64,000 nt of DNA from Flavobacteriaceae bacterium (lineage in GTDB: Bacteria > Bacteroidota > Bacteroidia > Flavobacteriales > Flavobacteriaceae), in assembly GCA_014238425.1 (NCBI GenBank), contig JABABD010000020.1, positions 62,001 to 126,000 of the forward strand. The letters are read 5' to 3'. Under the pieces are notes generated by a model, which did not search any database, had not been told where the DNA came from, and saw nothing but the letters and a program-made list of their open reading frames with translations. Positions 36,542 to 46,109 of this stretch are shown piece by piece; position 1 is the stretch's first letter, and each line of letters starts with the position of its first letter. The position numbers and the translations under genes were made by a program.

Positions 36542-37408
36542 ATGGATACTAAAGAACTACTAAAGAAAGTACGTAAAATCGAGATTAAGACACGCCGTTT
36601 GTCTGATCACATATTTGGAGGTGAATATCATTCCACCTTCAAAGGGCGTGGTATGACATTTAGTGAAGTTCGTCAATACCAATACGGAGATGACGTAAGA
36701 AATATTGATTGGAATGTCACTGCGCGTTATAATGAGCCCTATATAAAAGTCTTTGAAGAAGAACGTGAGCTTATTATGATGCTTGTTGTGGATATATCTG
36801 GATCTGAATTATTCGGTACACAAGAACAATTTAAAAATGAAATCGTGACTGAAATTGCTGCAACATTAGCTTTTTCTGCCACTCAAAATAATGACAAAAT
36901 CGGCTTGATTTTGTTCTCTGATGAAGTAGAATTATATGTACCACCTAAAAAAGGACGTTCACATGTATTACGTATTATACGAGAGTTAATTGAATACAAA
37001 CCCAAAAGCAAGCAAACTAATATTGCAGAAGCATTGAAGTTCCTTTCCAATGTGATGAAGAAAAAAACAATTGTGTTTTTGCTATCCGATTTTATTGCTG
37101 ATAACTATGAGCGTACATTAAAAATCGTTTCCAATAAACATGATGTTACGGGCATTAGAGTTTATGATAGGCGCGAGGAAGATATCCCAAATCTAGGAAT
37201 GGTTCAAATGGAAGATGAAGAGACTGGCGAATCTATATTGGTAAATACTAACTCTAAGAAAGTAAGGATGAATTATGGCAGATTCTATCGTGAAAAAGTA
37301 GATTTCTTCAAAGATAGTTTCAATAAATCTGGTGCTGGTACTATTAATTGTCGTGTTGATGAAAGTTACGTGAAAAAGCTATTAGGGTATTTTAAACGAA
37401 GAGGATAA
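36542..37408 (+). CDS. DUF58 domain protein (VWA-like, Bat operon)
   Basis: This is a cytoplasmic protein of 288 residues with the hallmark DUF58 segment YQYGDDVRNIDWNVTAR (about 47-64) and a degenerate VWA fold (VVDISGSELFG, then IGLILFSDEVE). DUF58 proteins always accompany MoxR ATPases and are thought to be adaptors. I prefer the ATG at 36542; the in-frame TTG at 36527 would add five residues. It is the second gene of the unit. Confidence 0.92.
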   Translation: MDTKELLKKVRKIEIKTRRLSDHIFGGEYHSTFKGRGMTFSEVRQYQYGDDVRNIDWNVTARYNEPYIKVFEEERELIMMLVVDISGSELFGTQEQFKNEIVTEIAATLAFSATQNNDKIGLILFSDEVELYVPPKKGRSHVLRIIRELIEYKPKSKQTNIAEALKFLSNVMKKKTIVFLLSDFIADNYERTLKIVSNKHDVTGIRVYDRREEDIPNLGMVQMEDEETGESILVNTNSKKVRMNYGRFYREKVDFFKDSFNKSGAGTINCRVDESYVKKLLGYFKRRG

Positions 37409-37412
37409 AGAA

Positions 37413-39077
37413 ATGATGAATTACGAACTACGAACTAAAAGATTAAATACTGCAAGCTCCACGTTTTGGGCGTCAGTTGTCTTTTGTTTATTTTCTGTTA
37501 TCTCTGAGGCCCAAGTGACATCATCGATTGACTCTACCACCATAAAAATTGGAGAGCAAATAACGTATCGTATTGAAGTAGATACCGATACTACAGATTT
37601 AGTGGTTTTTCCTGAAGGGCAAACATTCGCTCCTCTAGAAATGATTGAATCTTATCCGCTAGACACTACTAAAAACAATGCTAAATACAATCTCATAAAA
37701 CGTTATGGGTTAACGCAGTTTGACTCTGGTGCATATACCATTCCGCGACAGAAAATAATTGTTGGGGGCAAAACATTCTTTACAGATTCTCTCAAAGTAG
37801 AAGTAAATAACGTCTTAATAGATACTACTAAACAAGGCCTTTATGACATTAAACCATTAATTGAGGTTGATAGATCTGCTGGCAATTGGTGGAAATATTT
37901 GCTATATACCTTATTGTTCTTAGCGTTAGTTGGTGGTCTTTTATATTGGTTTATTTGGAGGAAAAAACCGCTCACCCAAGAAGAAAAAATAGCGCTGTTG
38001 TCGCCTTATGAGCGAGCTAAATTATCGCTCCAAAAATTAGACGATGCTGATTATTTAAAGAACGAACAACTTAAAGATTATTATTCTGAATTAACTGGTA
38101 TTATACGGAAATATCTTGATGAAAAGGTATATGATCATTCGCTTGAGAGTACAACTGACGAGCTTGTTAATAGATTGAAGCTTTTAAAGGATGGCAATCA
38201 AATTGATCTTAAAGAAGATGATATCCATAATATTGAAACCATTTTAAAACGAGCCGATTTAGTGAAATTCGCTAAATCCAAACCAGATATTGCGCTTGCC
38301 GAAATCGATAGAAAAACAATCGATTTAGAAATAGATCAAGTAAAAGAAGCATTACCAGAACCTACAGAAGAAGAAAAATTACGTGATCAGCAATATAGAG
38401 AAGAACAAGAAAGAAAGAAAAAACGTCGTAAAATAATAATTACATCTGTTATAGCAGCGTTTGTAATCTTGGGGTCTTTAGGAGGACTCACGGCCTATTA
38501 TGGTTTCAATACATTAAAAGACAATATATTAGGTCACCCAAGCAAAGAGCTGTTAGAAGGTGAGTGGGTAAGAAGCGAGTATGGAGCACCAGGCATCACC
38601 GTGTCTACACCTAAGGTTTTAAAGCGCTTTGAATTACCACTGCCTGATGAGGTTAAAAAACAAATAAATAGCACGACGTTTGCTTACGGTAGTTTGCTAG
38701 AAGATTTTAATATTATGGTCAATAGTGCCGTATATAAACAACAAGATTCTGTTGATGTTAAAAGTGTTTTAGAGGGCGCCATCAAGAATTTTGAAGCTCA
38801 AGGCGTTCAAAATTTAGTTGTACAAAATGACAAGTTTGTAACTCCAAATGGAGCCGAAGGATTAAAAACATACGGAAGTGGTGAATTTCCTATTCCTGGA
38901 ACAGATAAATTCAGTTTAGGGAATTATACTATGCTCCATTTTACAGGAGGTAATGTATTACAACAAGCCATTGTGACTTGGAGAGATGGTGATGATTATG
39001 GCAAAGAAATGGCAGACAGAATTATTAATTCTGTTGAAGTCAAAAAAGAAGAGAAAGAAGAAGAAGAAAAAAGCTAA
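37413..39077 (+). CDS. BatD-like membrane protein of the Bat operon
   Basis: This 554-residue protein has a signal peptide (about 20-34), an Ig-like BatD-type domain (about 35-140), a membrane helix (161-182), a helical cytoplasmic stretch (about 195-330, with IIRKYLDEKVYDHSLESTT), a highly charged segment KKKRRK, and a second membrane helix (338-360). Residues 380-554 form an alpha/beta domain of unknown type. It ends with E/K repeats and its TAA shares a base with the ATG of batA. A similar protein sits between DUF58 and batA in other flavobacteria, so it is probably a standard member of the complex. Confidence 0.75.
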   Translation: MMNYELRTKRLNTASSTFWASVVFCLFSVISEAQVTSSIDSTTIKIGEQITYRIEVDTDTTDLVVFPEGQTFAPLEMIESYPLDTTKNNAKYNLIKRYGLTQFDSGAYTIPRQKIIVGGKTFFTDSLKVEVNNVLIDTTKQGLYDIKPLIEVDRSAGNWWKYLLYTLLFLALVGGLLYWFIWRKKPLTQEEKIALLSPYERAKLSLQKLDDADYLKNEQLKDYYSELTGIIRKYLDEKVYDHSLESTTDELVNRLKLLKDGNQIDLKEDDIHNIETILKRADLVKFAKSKPDIALAEIDRKTIDLEIDQVKEALPEPTEEEKLRDQQYREEQERKKKRRKIIITSVIAAFVILGSLGGLTAYYGFNTLKDNILGHPSKELLEGEWVRSEYGAPGITVSTPKVLKRFELPLPDEVKKQINSTTFAYGSLLEDFNIMVNSAVYKQQDSVDVKSVLEGAIKNFEAQGVQNLVVQNDKFVTPNGAEGLKTYGSGEFPIPGTDKFSLGNYTMLHFTGGNVLQQAIVTWRDGDDYGKEMADRIINSVEVKKEEKEEEEKS

Positions 39078-40081
39078 TGTTCGAGAATTTTGAATTTGTA
39101 AATCCTGGATTATTTTGGTTGCTATTAGCACTTCCATTAGCTTTGCTATGGTATATTTTTAAAAGAAAAAAAGAAACAGCTGAACTTAAAATTTCAAGTT
39201 TAAAAGGCTTTAAAGCAACCCCTTCTTTTTTACCCAAACTTAAACCTTTGCTCTTTATCTTAAGGTTACTAACGTTGGCATTATTGATTGTTGCCATGGC
39301 GCGACCACGCACTGTTGATGTATCTACCAAAACAAAAACGACCAAAGGCATAGATATCGTTATGGCAATTGATGTATCAGCGAGTATGTTAGCAAGAGAT
39401 CTTCAACCTAATCGTTTAGAGGCCTTAAAAAGTGTTGCCGCAGAGTTTATAAAAGGCAGGCCAAATGACCGAATTGGGTTGGTTGAATACGCTGGTGAGA
39501 GTTTTACAAAAACCCCTATTACTAGTGATAAGAACATTGTCTTGCGATCGCTAAACGATATAAAGTACAATACCATTATTGAAGGCGGAACAGCCATAGG
39601 AATGGGGTTAGCTACCGCAGTTAATAGATTAAAAGACAGCAAAGCAGTAAGTAAGATCATCATCCTGTTAACGGATGGCGTAAATAACTCAGGACAAATC
39701 GATCCAAAAATTGCTAGTGATCTTGCTGTAGAATTTGGTATTAAAACATATACCATTGGTTTGGGTACAAATGGTATGGCATTATCGCCAATTGCCATTA
39801 AAAACAATGGAACATTTCAATATGGCCGTGTTCAAGTTGAAATAGACGAAAAACTTCTACGTGAAATCGCGGATGCTACAGGTGGAAAATACTTTAGAGC
39901 AACCAATAATAAAAAACTGGAAGAAATTTATAAAGAAATAGATAAGCTTGAGAAAACCGATGTTGAAGAATTTAAGTTCACACAGTATGAAGAAATGTTC
40001 AGGCCATTAGTGTGGTTAGCAGGACTTCTATTCCTGTTAGAACTATTATTGAGGTTTACGATTTTCAAGAGTTTTGTGTAA
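39077..40081 (+). CDS. batA: BatA: VWA domain membrane protein
   Basis: This is a 334-residue inner-membrane protein with two N-terminal helices (about 12-28 and 57-75), a periplasmic VWA domain with MIDAS D99-V-S101-A-S103 and a later GGTAIG loop, and a C-terminal helix. BatA is part of the Bacteroides aerotolerance complex, which by family knowledge supports growth under oxidative or envelope stress; the exact function is unsettled. It overlaps the preceding gene by one base (TAATG). Confidence 0.93.
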   Translation: MFENFEFVNPGLFWLLLALPLALLWYIFKRKKETAELKISSLKGFKATPSFLPKLKPLLFILRLLTLALLIVAMARPRTVDVSTKTKTTKGIDIVMAIDVSASMLARDLQPNRLEALKSVAAEFIKGRPNDRIGLVEYAGESFTKTPITSDKNIVLRSLNDIKYNTIIEGGTAIGMGLATAVNRLKDSKAVSKIIILLTDGVNNSGQIDPKIASDLAVEFGIKTYTIGLGTNGMALSPIAIKNNGTFQYGRVQVEIDEKLLREIADATGGKYFRATNNKKLEEIYKEIDKLEKTDVEEFKFTQYEEMFRPLVWLAGLLFLLELLLRFTIFKSFV

Positions 40082-40082
40082 G

Positions 40083-40598
40083 ATGAAGAAAGGCATAATC
40101 ATACAAGGCAGCTCCAGAAGTGAAGGAGACACTAGTAAGATTGTTGATTTACTAAGAAAGCAAACAGGTTTTGATATTGTTGACTTGAATAGAAAAAAAA
40201 TAAAACACTTTGATTATAACTTTAATAATCGTGATGATGATTTCACTGATTTATTTAAAAACATAGTCACTAATTATAAGATCATAGTTTTTGTTACGCC
40301 AATTTATTGGTACTCAATGAGTGGGTTAATGAAAGTTTTTTTCGATAGAATTTCAGATTTTTTGAAACTAGATAAAGACTATGGCAGAAAATTAAGAGGA
40401 ATGAAAATGGCAAGTGTGAGTTCTAGTAATGACAATAGGTTTTATGAAGGATTTGAAATGCCATTTAAGAATAGTGCGGATTATTTAGGCATGGAATACA
40501 AAGGGCATTTACATGCTTGGATTCTGAACGATACGATTCCTGAAGAAGTCAAAAATAAGATCAATGAATTTGCAAGTAATAAATTAATTAACGATTAA
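40083..40598 (+). CDS. NAD(P)H-dependent flavin oxidoreductase (flavodoxin-like fold), inserted in the Bat operon
   Basis: This is a 171-residue flavodoxin-like reductase. The FMN-phosphate loop is GSSRSEGDTSK near the start, and the segment TPIYWYSMSGLMKVFFDR is typical of the NADPH-dependent FMN reductase/YwqN group. The ATG at 40083 is preferred over an in-frame TTG at 40074 because it leaves one base after the batA stop. Its presence between batA and batB is not part of the usual Bat layout. It could supply reduced flavin for an oxidative-stress role, or be an insertion that keeps the operon intact. Confidence 0.87.
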   Translation: MKKGIIIQGSSRSEGDTSKIVDLLRKQTGFDIVDLNRKKIKHFDYNFNNRDDDFTDLFKNIVTNYKIIVFVTPIYWYSMSGLMKVFFDRISDFLKLDKDYGRKLRGMKMASVSSSNDNRFYEGFEMPFKNSADYLGMEYKGHLHAWILNDTIPEEVKNKINEFASNKLIND

Positions 40599-40626
40599 AA
40601 AACCCTGACATTAGCAGGAAGAAAAT

Positions 40627-41664
40627 ATGTTTCAATTAGAAGAGAAAATATGGTTTTGGGCATTACTTATCATTCCGGTGATAGTGGTTTTCTTTGTATT
40701 ACTTCAAATATGGAAACGTCATGCGCAAGGAAAATTTGCGAATAGGAATTTACTTAAAAGATTAAGTCCTAATAGGTCGTTATTCAAATCTGTATTAAAG
40801 CTTATCGTTTGGTCGTTGGCCATTGCCTGTTTAGTTGTAGCACTTGTAAATCCAAAAGTAGGAACAACACTTGAAACAGTAAAGCGTGAAGGCGTTGATA
40901 TCGTTTTTGCGGTAGATGTATCTCGAAGTATGTTGGCAGAAGATATAGCACCTAATCGTTTAGAAAAATCCAAGCAATTGGTTACACAGATCATTAACAA
41001 TCTAGCCAGTGATAGAGTTGGTATCATTGCATACGCTGGTACAGCATTTCCGCAATTGCCAATAACAACTGATTACGGTTCAGCCAAAATGTTCCTTCAG
41101 AACATGAATACAGATATGTTGTCTTCTCAAGGAACGGCAATCAACCAAGCCATACAATTGGCCAAGACCTATTATAATGATGAAGAGCAGACCAATCGGG
41201 TATTAATTATTATTTCAGATGGTGAAGATCACAGCCATGAAGCGGCAAGAGTGGCTGAAGAGGCCAGCGAAGAAGGCATTCGAATCTTTACTATTGGTGT
41301 TGGCAGTGAAAAAGGAGGTCCAATTCCTATTAAAAGAAACGGTATAGTACTTAATTATAAAAAAGACCGGCAAGGTGAAACTGTTGTCACAAAGTTAGAC
41401 GAAAAGACCTTAAAAACGATTGCTGAAGAAGCCAACGGTGTATATATTAATGGTCAGAATACTAATCGCGTAATTGAGGAAATTAGCGATATTCTCTTAA
41501 GAATGGACAAAAAAGAGTTCGAAGCCAAGCAATTTGCAGATTTCAAAGATCAATTTCAGTGGTTCTTAGGATTGGCCATATTTCTATTGTTCTTAGATGT
41601 ATTCTTATTAGAGCGAAAAACTGGTTGGTTGAAAAAACTGAATTTATTCAATGAAAACCTATAG
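40627..41664 (+). CDS. batB: BatB: VWA domain membrane protein
   Basis: This 345-residue protein is built like BatA: two N-terminal helices (about 9-27 and 54-73), VWA domain with MIDAS D97-V-S99-R-S101 and GTAIN loop, and a C-terminal helix (about 315-332). It probably forms a complex with BatA in the inner membrane. Separated from the flavin reductase by 28 bases and from batC by 74 bases. Confidence 0.93.
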   Translation: MFQLEEKIWFWALLIIPVIVVFFVLLQIWKRHAQGKFANRNLLKRLSPNRSLFKSVLKLIVWSLAIACLVVALVNPKVGTTLETVKREGVDIVFAVDVSRSMLAEDIAPNRLEKSKQLVTQIINNLASDRVGIIAYAGTAFPQLPITTDYGSAKMFLQNMNTDMLSSQGTAINQAIQLAKTYYNDEEQTNRVLIIISDGEDHSHEAARVAEEASEEGIRIFTIGVGSEKGGPIPIKRNGIVLNYKKDRQGETVVTKLDEKTLKTIAEEANGVYINGQNTNRVIEEISDILLRMDKKEFEAKQFADFKDQFQWFLGLAIFLLFLDVFLLERKTGWLKKLNLFNENL

Positions 41665-41738
41665 TTGCATTTTATAAGTTCTTTAACTATAATGAACATT
41701 CGTGTTTTATATATTGTGAGGCTGAATTAAGCGTAAAA

Positions 41739-42572
41739 ATGAAAAAAATTGTATTCTTTATAGTATTATGTACATCACTGTTGGGTTTTTCCCAAGAGAA
41801 AGATATGGCATTACAAGAATCGAATAACCTCGTTTACGAAGGCAATGAGTTAATTTCTGAAAACGAATTCGTTTCAGCAGAAATGGAATATCGCAAAGCG
41901 ATATCAAAGAAATCTAACAACGCCGTAGCAAGTTATGACTTAGGAAATGCTTATTACCAAAACGCCCATTTTGAAGAAGCCTTACTTCGCCATGCCGAAG
42001 CTGTTGAATTTGCAGATACCAAAGAACAAAAGCATAAAGCTTGGCATAATATAGGGAACACCTTGATGAAGGCTGAAAAATGTCAAGAAGCCGTTGAGGC
42101 CTTTAAAAATGCGCTGCGCAATAATCCATCAGATGATGAAACACGTTATAATTTTGGGCTAGCAAAAGAATGCGCCAAAAAGCAGCAAGAAGAAGAGGAT
42201 AAGAAGAAAGACGACGAAAAGAAAGACGAAGACAAAGATAAAGAGGAGAAAGATGGTGAAGATGACAAGGAAAAAGAGAAAGACAAGAAAGAGGAAAAAG
42301 ATGATCAAAAAAATAAAGATCAGCAAAATCCAGATGAAGGTGATGATAAAAAAGATGAGAATGGTGATCCTAAAGACGAAAAGCAAGATCAAGACAAAGA
42401 AGGCAAGCCTGAAGATCAAAAACAAAAACCTCAGCAACAACCTGGAAAATTATCACCTCAGCAAATCAAGAATTTGTTAGAAGCGATGAATAATCAAGAG
42501 CAAAAAGTACAGGAGAAAATAAATGCTCAAAAGACCAAAGGCGTAAAAATTAGAACAGATAAAGATTGGTAG
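41739..42572 (+). CDS. batC: BatC: TPR protein with acidic low-complexity tail
   Basis: This is a 277-residue exported protein. Residues 1-18 form a signal peptide (LLGFSQ). Residues about 25-145 hold three TPR repeats (ASYDLGNAYYQNAHFEEALL, HNIGNTLMKAEKCQEAVEAF). A highly charged Glu/Asp/Lys low-complexity stretch follows (about 148-235). The end, about 235-277, is a short helix. BatC is the TPR partner of the Bat complex. The charged tail is typical of this family in flavobacteria, and it creates many spurious long frames in other phases. Confidence 0.9.
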   Translation: MKKIVFFIVLCTSLLGFSQEKDMALQESNNLVYEGNELISENEFVSAEMEYRKAISKKSNNAVASYDLGNAYYQNAHFEEALLRHAEAVEFADTKEQKHKAWHNIGNTLMKAEKCQEAVEAFKNALRNNPSDDETRYNFGLAKECAKKQQEEEDKKKDDEKKDEDKDKEEKDGEDDKEKEKDKKEEKDDQKNKDQQNPDEGDDKKDENGDPKDEKQDQDKEGKPEDQKQKPQQQPGKLSPQQIKNLLEAMNNQEQKVQEKINAQKTKGVKIRTDKDW

Positions 42573-42579
42573 CTTTATA

Positions 42580-44349
42580 ATGAATCTCTTGAAAAACATA
42601 TCGTTTTTATTACTCCTATTCGTTGGAACTGTTGTTTCGGCACAAGTTACCTTTGAAACCAAAGTCAGTAAAAAAACATTGGGCGTCAATGAACGCCTTC
42701 GTATTGATTTTCAAATGAACAAGGATGGCGATAATTTTGTACCACCAAGTTTTGTCGATTTTACGGTTGTAGGTGGTCCGAGTCAATCCATTAGTAATTC
42801 TTGGGCCAATGGTAAACGGTCTTATTCCAAGATGTACAGCTATTTTTTAGCACCAAAAAGGAAAGGAAAGTTTACAATTAAACAAGCTTCTGTAGAGATT
42901 GGAGGTGAAGTTTATAAAACATTACCAGTTACCATCACTGTAAAAACAGCCGTCACCAAGTCTGAAGGCAGCAATAACGCAAGTTACGAAGCAACTGAAA
43001 ATATCCATTTGGTTGCCGAAGTGTCTAAAAACAACCCTTACCTCAATGAGCCATTAACCGTTGTTTATAAATTATACGTAGGATCAAATACGGGTGTCGA
43101 GAACTGGAGAGAAACCGATACGCCAAGATATAATGATTTCTGGAGTCAGAATATCGATATCAAAGGCATAAAGATCATGAATGGTAAATATAAAGGCGAA
43201 GATTATAGATATGTAGTCCTTAGAAAAGCTGTTTTGTATCCGCAAAAAACGGGGAAGCTTGAGATTGAACCTTTAGTCTTAGATGTTACAGTAGCTGTAC
43301 CAACAAAAAGACGCGATATTTTTGGCGGTCGTATGATGTCTCAAATTCATGTGCCTGTATCTGCAGGAAAACGAACGATTAATGTAAAACCGCTTCCGGA
43401 AAATGCGCCTTCAGATTTTACCGGTGCCGTAGGTAAGTTCGATTTTAATATCACTACATCTAAAAGGCAATTAGATGCTTCAGAATCGTTACAAGCCAAG
43501 GTAGAAGTATCTGGAAAAGGGAACTTAAAATTGTTTAAACTCCCTAAGCTCACACTTCCAAGTTCCTTAGAGGTTTATGAGCCTGAGCACAATCAAAACG
43601 TAAGAACGGATCTCAGTGGTATGAGAGGTAAAATTTCTGACAGCTATACGATTATACCCCAATATAAAGGCAAATATCCAATCCCAAGTATTTCGTTTTC
43701 ATATTTCGATCCAGAGGTGGGAACTTTTAAAAGAGTTACTTCAGATGAAGTCGTAATCGACGTACTTGACGGACCAGTTAATAATGCTACTGCAGATAAT
43801 AACTTGAATGCTGGTGGAAACAAACAACGTGTTGTACTTTCTACTGATCAGTTTGCATTCGTAAAAACGAACCCGAATTTAGCAGCTATTGAATCTCCAA
43901 ATTTCTTTAAGTCAAAACTATTCTGGGCTTCATTATTATCGCCATTACTATTAATTCCTCTAGCGATCGTATTCAGGAGAAAAAGAGAAGAACGATTATC
44001 TGATATTGCTGGCAATAGAGTTAGACTAGCAGATAAATTAGCTCGGAAATACCTAGGAGAAGCCAAGAAATCTTTAGGTAAGAAAGAAGCGTTCTATGAG
44101 TCTTTAGAGCGTGCTTTACATAATTACCTCAAGGCAAAACTGAATATTGAAACCAGCGATCTGAGTAAAGAAAAGATACAAGGCTTATTAACTGAGAGAA
44201 AAGTAAGCCACGATACCGTTGACGAGTTTATGAGTTTATTACAAAGCGCCGAACTTGCTCGATACACGCCGCTATCAAATGTGGAAATGCAGCAAGATTA
44301 TGACAAAGCCGCAAAAACGATTTCAGCAATAGATAAACAAATCAGGTAG
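42580..44349 (+). CDS. batD: BatD: Ig-like repeat membrane protein
   Basis: This 589-residue exported protein has a signal peptide 1-21 (VVSAQ), three or more Ig-like beta domains to about residue 400 (e.g. VNERLRIDFQMNKDGD, then YKLYVGSNTGVENW, then LSGMRGKISDSYTIIPQYKG), a membrane helix at about 442-462, and a cytoplasmic helical domain ending in the SAELARYTPLSN pattern. It is the periplasmic core of the Bat complex. It starts seven bases after the batC stop. Confidence 0.92.
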   Translation: MNLLKNISFLLLLFVGTVVSAQVTFETKVSKKTLGVNERLRIDFQMNKDGDNFVPPSFVDFTVVGGPSQSISNSWANGKRSYSKMYSYFLAPKRKGKFTIKQASVEIGGEVYKTLPVTITVKTAVTKSEGSNNASYEATENIHLVAEVSKNNPYLNEPLTVVYKLYVGSNTGVENWRETDTPRYNDFWSQNIDIKGIKIMNGKYKGEDYRYVVLRKAVLYPQKTGKLEIEPLVLDVTVAVPTKRRDIFGGRMMSQIHVPVSAGKRTINVKPLPENAPSDFTGAVGKFDFNITTSKRQLDASESLQAKVEVSGKGNLKLFKLPKLTLPSSLEVYEPEHNQNVRTDLSGMRGKISDSYTIIPQYKGKYPIPSISFSYFDPEVGTFKRVTSDEVVIDVLDGPVNNATADNNLNAGGNKQRVVLSTDQFAFVKTNPNLAAIESPNFFKSKLFWASLLSPLLLIPLAIVFRRKREERLSDIAGNRVRLADKLARKYLGEAKKSLGKKEAFYESLERALHNYLKAKLNIETSDLSKEKIQGLLTERKVSHDTVDEFMSLLQSAELARYTPLSNVEMQQDYDKAAKTISAIDKQIR

Positions 44350-44353
44350 TAAG

Positions 44354-45103
44354 ATGAAGAAACTGATTTACATATTAACCCTTTTGTTAAGCTTCGGAGC
44401 AATCTCTCAAAACGACATTTTGTTTAAAGAAGCAAATGCTTTATACAACGAAGGAAAGCACTATGAAGCTATTGACAAATACGAGACTATATTAAAAAGC
44501 GGTGTTCATTCTGCCGAGTTATATTTTAATCTAGGCAATGCTAACTACAAACTTAATAATGTAGCTCCAAGCGTTTATTACTATGAAAAGGCATTGCAAC
44601 TGGCACCTAAGGATAAAGAGATACAAAATAATTTAGTATTTGCTAACAACATGACCATTGATGCTATTGAAGAAGTCCCTGAAGTGGGTGTTTCTAAATT
44701 CTTCAATAAAGTGATCAATGTCTTTGGTTTTGATGGTTGGGCAAAATTGACAATTGTATTAATGCTATTGTTTGTTGGGCTATTTATTATGTATTATTTC
44801 GCCTTTGCAACACAAAGAAAACGCTTATCTTTTATTGGAAGCATCGCCGCATTGTTCTTAATGCTTTTGTCTTTGACTTTTGCCTTCCAGAAATACAATA
44901 TGGCCAAAAAAGACCAGCCAGCAATCGTATTCTCTCAAGAAGCAAAAGTAAAAAGTGAGCCTAATAATCGTAGTGCAGAAGCCTTTATACTTCATGAAGG
45001 CACAAAAGTGCAGATCCTGGACACTATTAATAACTGGAAGAGGATTAAGTTAGTAGACGGTAAGACAGGTTGGATTCCTAGTGATGATATAAAAGCTTTA
45101 TAA
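44354..45103 (+). CDS. batE: BatE: TPR and SH3-domain protein
   Basis: This 249-residue protein ends the operon. It has a signal peptide (about 1-17), two or three TPR repeats (LYFNLGNANYKLNNVAPSVY, about 50-100), two membrane helices (about 127-150 and 157-178), and a C-terminal bacterial SH3 domain (about 190-249, LHEGTKVQILDTINNWKRI then GKTGWIPSDDI). The SH3 part may bind peptidoglycan or a protein partner. Confidence 0.9.
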   Translation: MKKLIYILTLLLSFGAISQNDILFKEANALYNEGKHYEAIDKYETILKSGVHSAELYFNLGNANYKLNNVAPSVYYYEKALQLAPKDKEIQNNLVFANNMTIDAIEEVPEVGVSKFFNKVINVFGFDGWAKLTIVLMLLFVGLFIMYYFAFATQRKRLSFIGSIAALFLMLLSLTFAFQKYNMAKKDQPAIVFSQEAKVKSEPNNRSAEAFILHEGTKVQILDTINNWKRIKLVDGKTGWIPSDDIKAL

Positions 45104-45239
45104 TAAAACCATTGTTACATTCTTAAAATATTACTCAAAGCCAAACAGTAGATTTTGGGATTCTTATACAGAAGTATAAAAACATCATTGATATATTATG
45201 AATATAAACTAATTATTCATGGTAGATAAGGTAGCTGTT

Positions 45240-46106
45240 TTAGTAAGCTGGAAGTTTAGATTTGGTTTTAAAAAGAGATAATGGAAATGTGGCTTTTCCT
45301 TTCATCCAATAATCTTTCGCATGATATTTTTTCATTTCAACCATTGCGGCATGTAGACGATTAGTTCTTCTGGGATTCTCATCTCCAGGCCCTCCAAATT
45401 TACGATACCCAAGTCCTACCGGATGATAGTCGTACCGATCTGCGAACCAAATAGTAATCGTTTTTTTATCTTTACTAATTTCCCAATCTACTCTGTCTAT
45501 ACCTCCAAAGGCATATTTAAAATTTAGTTTTGAATAATAAAATTGTTTTAGAAAAAAACGACCTCGCAGTGAACTACCAATATTAGAACTGAAGACATTT
45601 CTAACATTTGAGTCTTGATAAAAAAGTTCTTTTAGATTTTTAGAGACATTTAGTGTTTTCCCACTACCATTTAAATAATGATTGACATGCTTTAAGGCTA
45701 AAGTCAAATTGAGTCTTCGAAAATAAAGTTTTACCCAATCAACTTCAATCAAGGCAGTATCAATATTACCTGTGCCTGCCAAACTAATTCTTGCACTATT
45801 ATTTGGTTGATGATTATGAGCAGGACGACCAGCAATAAACCACTTTTTTTTTGGTTCATCAACATGTTTACGTCTAGTTCCTCTTTCAGTTTTCTCTAAT
45901 TCAATTCCTTGAACCCTTCCAAGGCCTCGATCAGGGTCATACGGAACTTTATGTACTATTTCTCCTGTATATATAGTTTTAAATATAGTATAACCCTTAT
46001 TATCTATATAAGCAGATTCCACACTGACTTGAACATGAATTCCAGATTCATTGATATAAAAGAATTTTTCGTTTATTTCCCGTATAGTGATTTTTCTCTT
46101 AGGCAT
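45240..46106 (-). CDS. Unassigned 288-aa protein, partner of the 1305-aa protein
   Basis: This 288-residue protein starts three bases after the stop of the 1305-residue gene and is surely co-transcribed with it. No signal peptide or membrane helix is visible. The N-terminal part (1-110) is basic and beta-rich. The C-terminal half contains LALKHVNHYLNGSGKTLNVS, then FGGIDRVDWEISKDKKTI, then FADRYDYHP with two Arg and an AKDYWMKGKA end. This layout (helix plus GSG loop, a DRYDxHP strand, and an AKxYxxxG end) recalls the terminal domains of some secreted toxins and lipid II-degrading colicin M-type proteins, but I am not sure of the match. No family can be named with confidence. Confidence 0.7.
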   Translation of the reverse strand: MPKRKITIREINEKFFYINESGIHVQVSVESAYIDNKGYTIFKTIYTGEIVHKVPYDPDRGLGRVQGIELEKTERGTRRKHVDEPKKKWFIAGRPAHNHQPNNSARISLAGTGNIDTALIEVDWVKLYFRRLNLTLALKHVNHYLNGSGKTLNVSKNLKELFYQDSNVRNVFSSNIGSSLRGRFFLKQFYYSKLNFKYAFGGIDRVDWEISKDKKTITIWFADRYDYHPVGLGYRKFGGPGDENPRRTNRLHAAMVEMKKYHAKDYWMKGKATFPLSLFKTKSKLPAY

Positions 46107-46109
46107 TAA

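Noticed and set aside
42159-42480. Frames of F/I/L-rich or K-rich peptides over batC
   Set aside because: They come from the GAA/AAA/GAT-rich low-complexity part of batC read in other phases.
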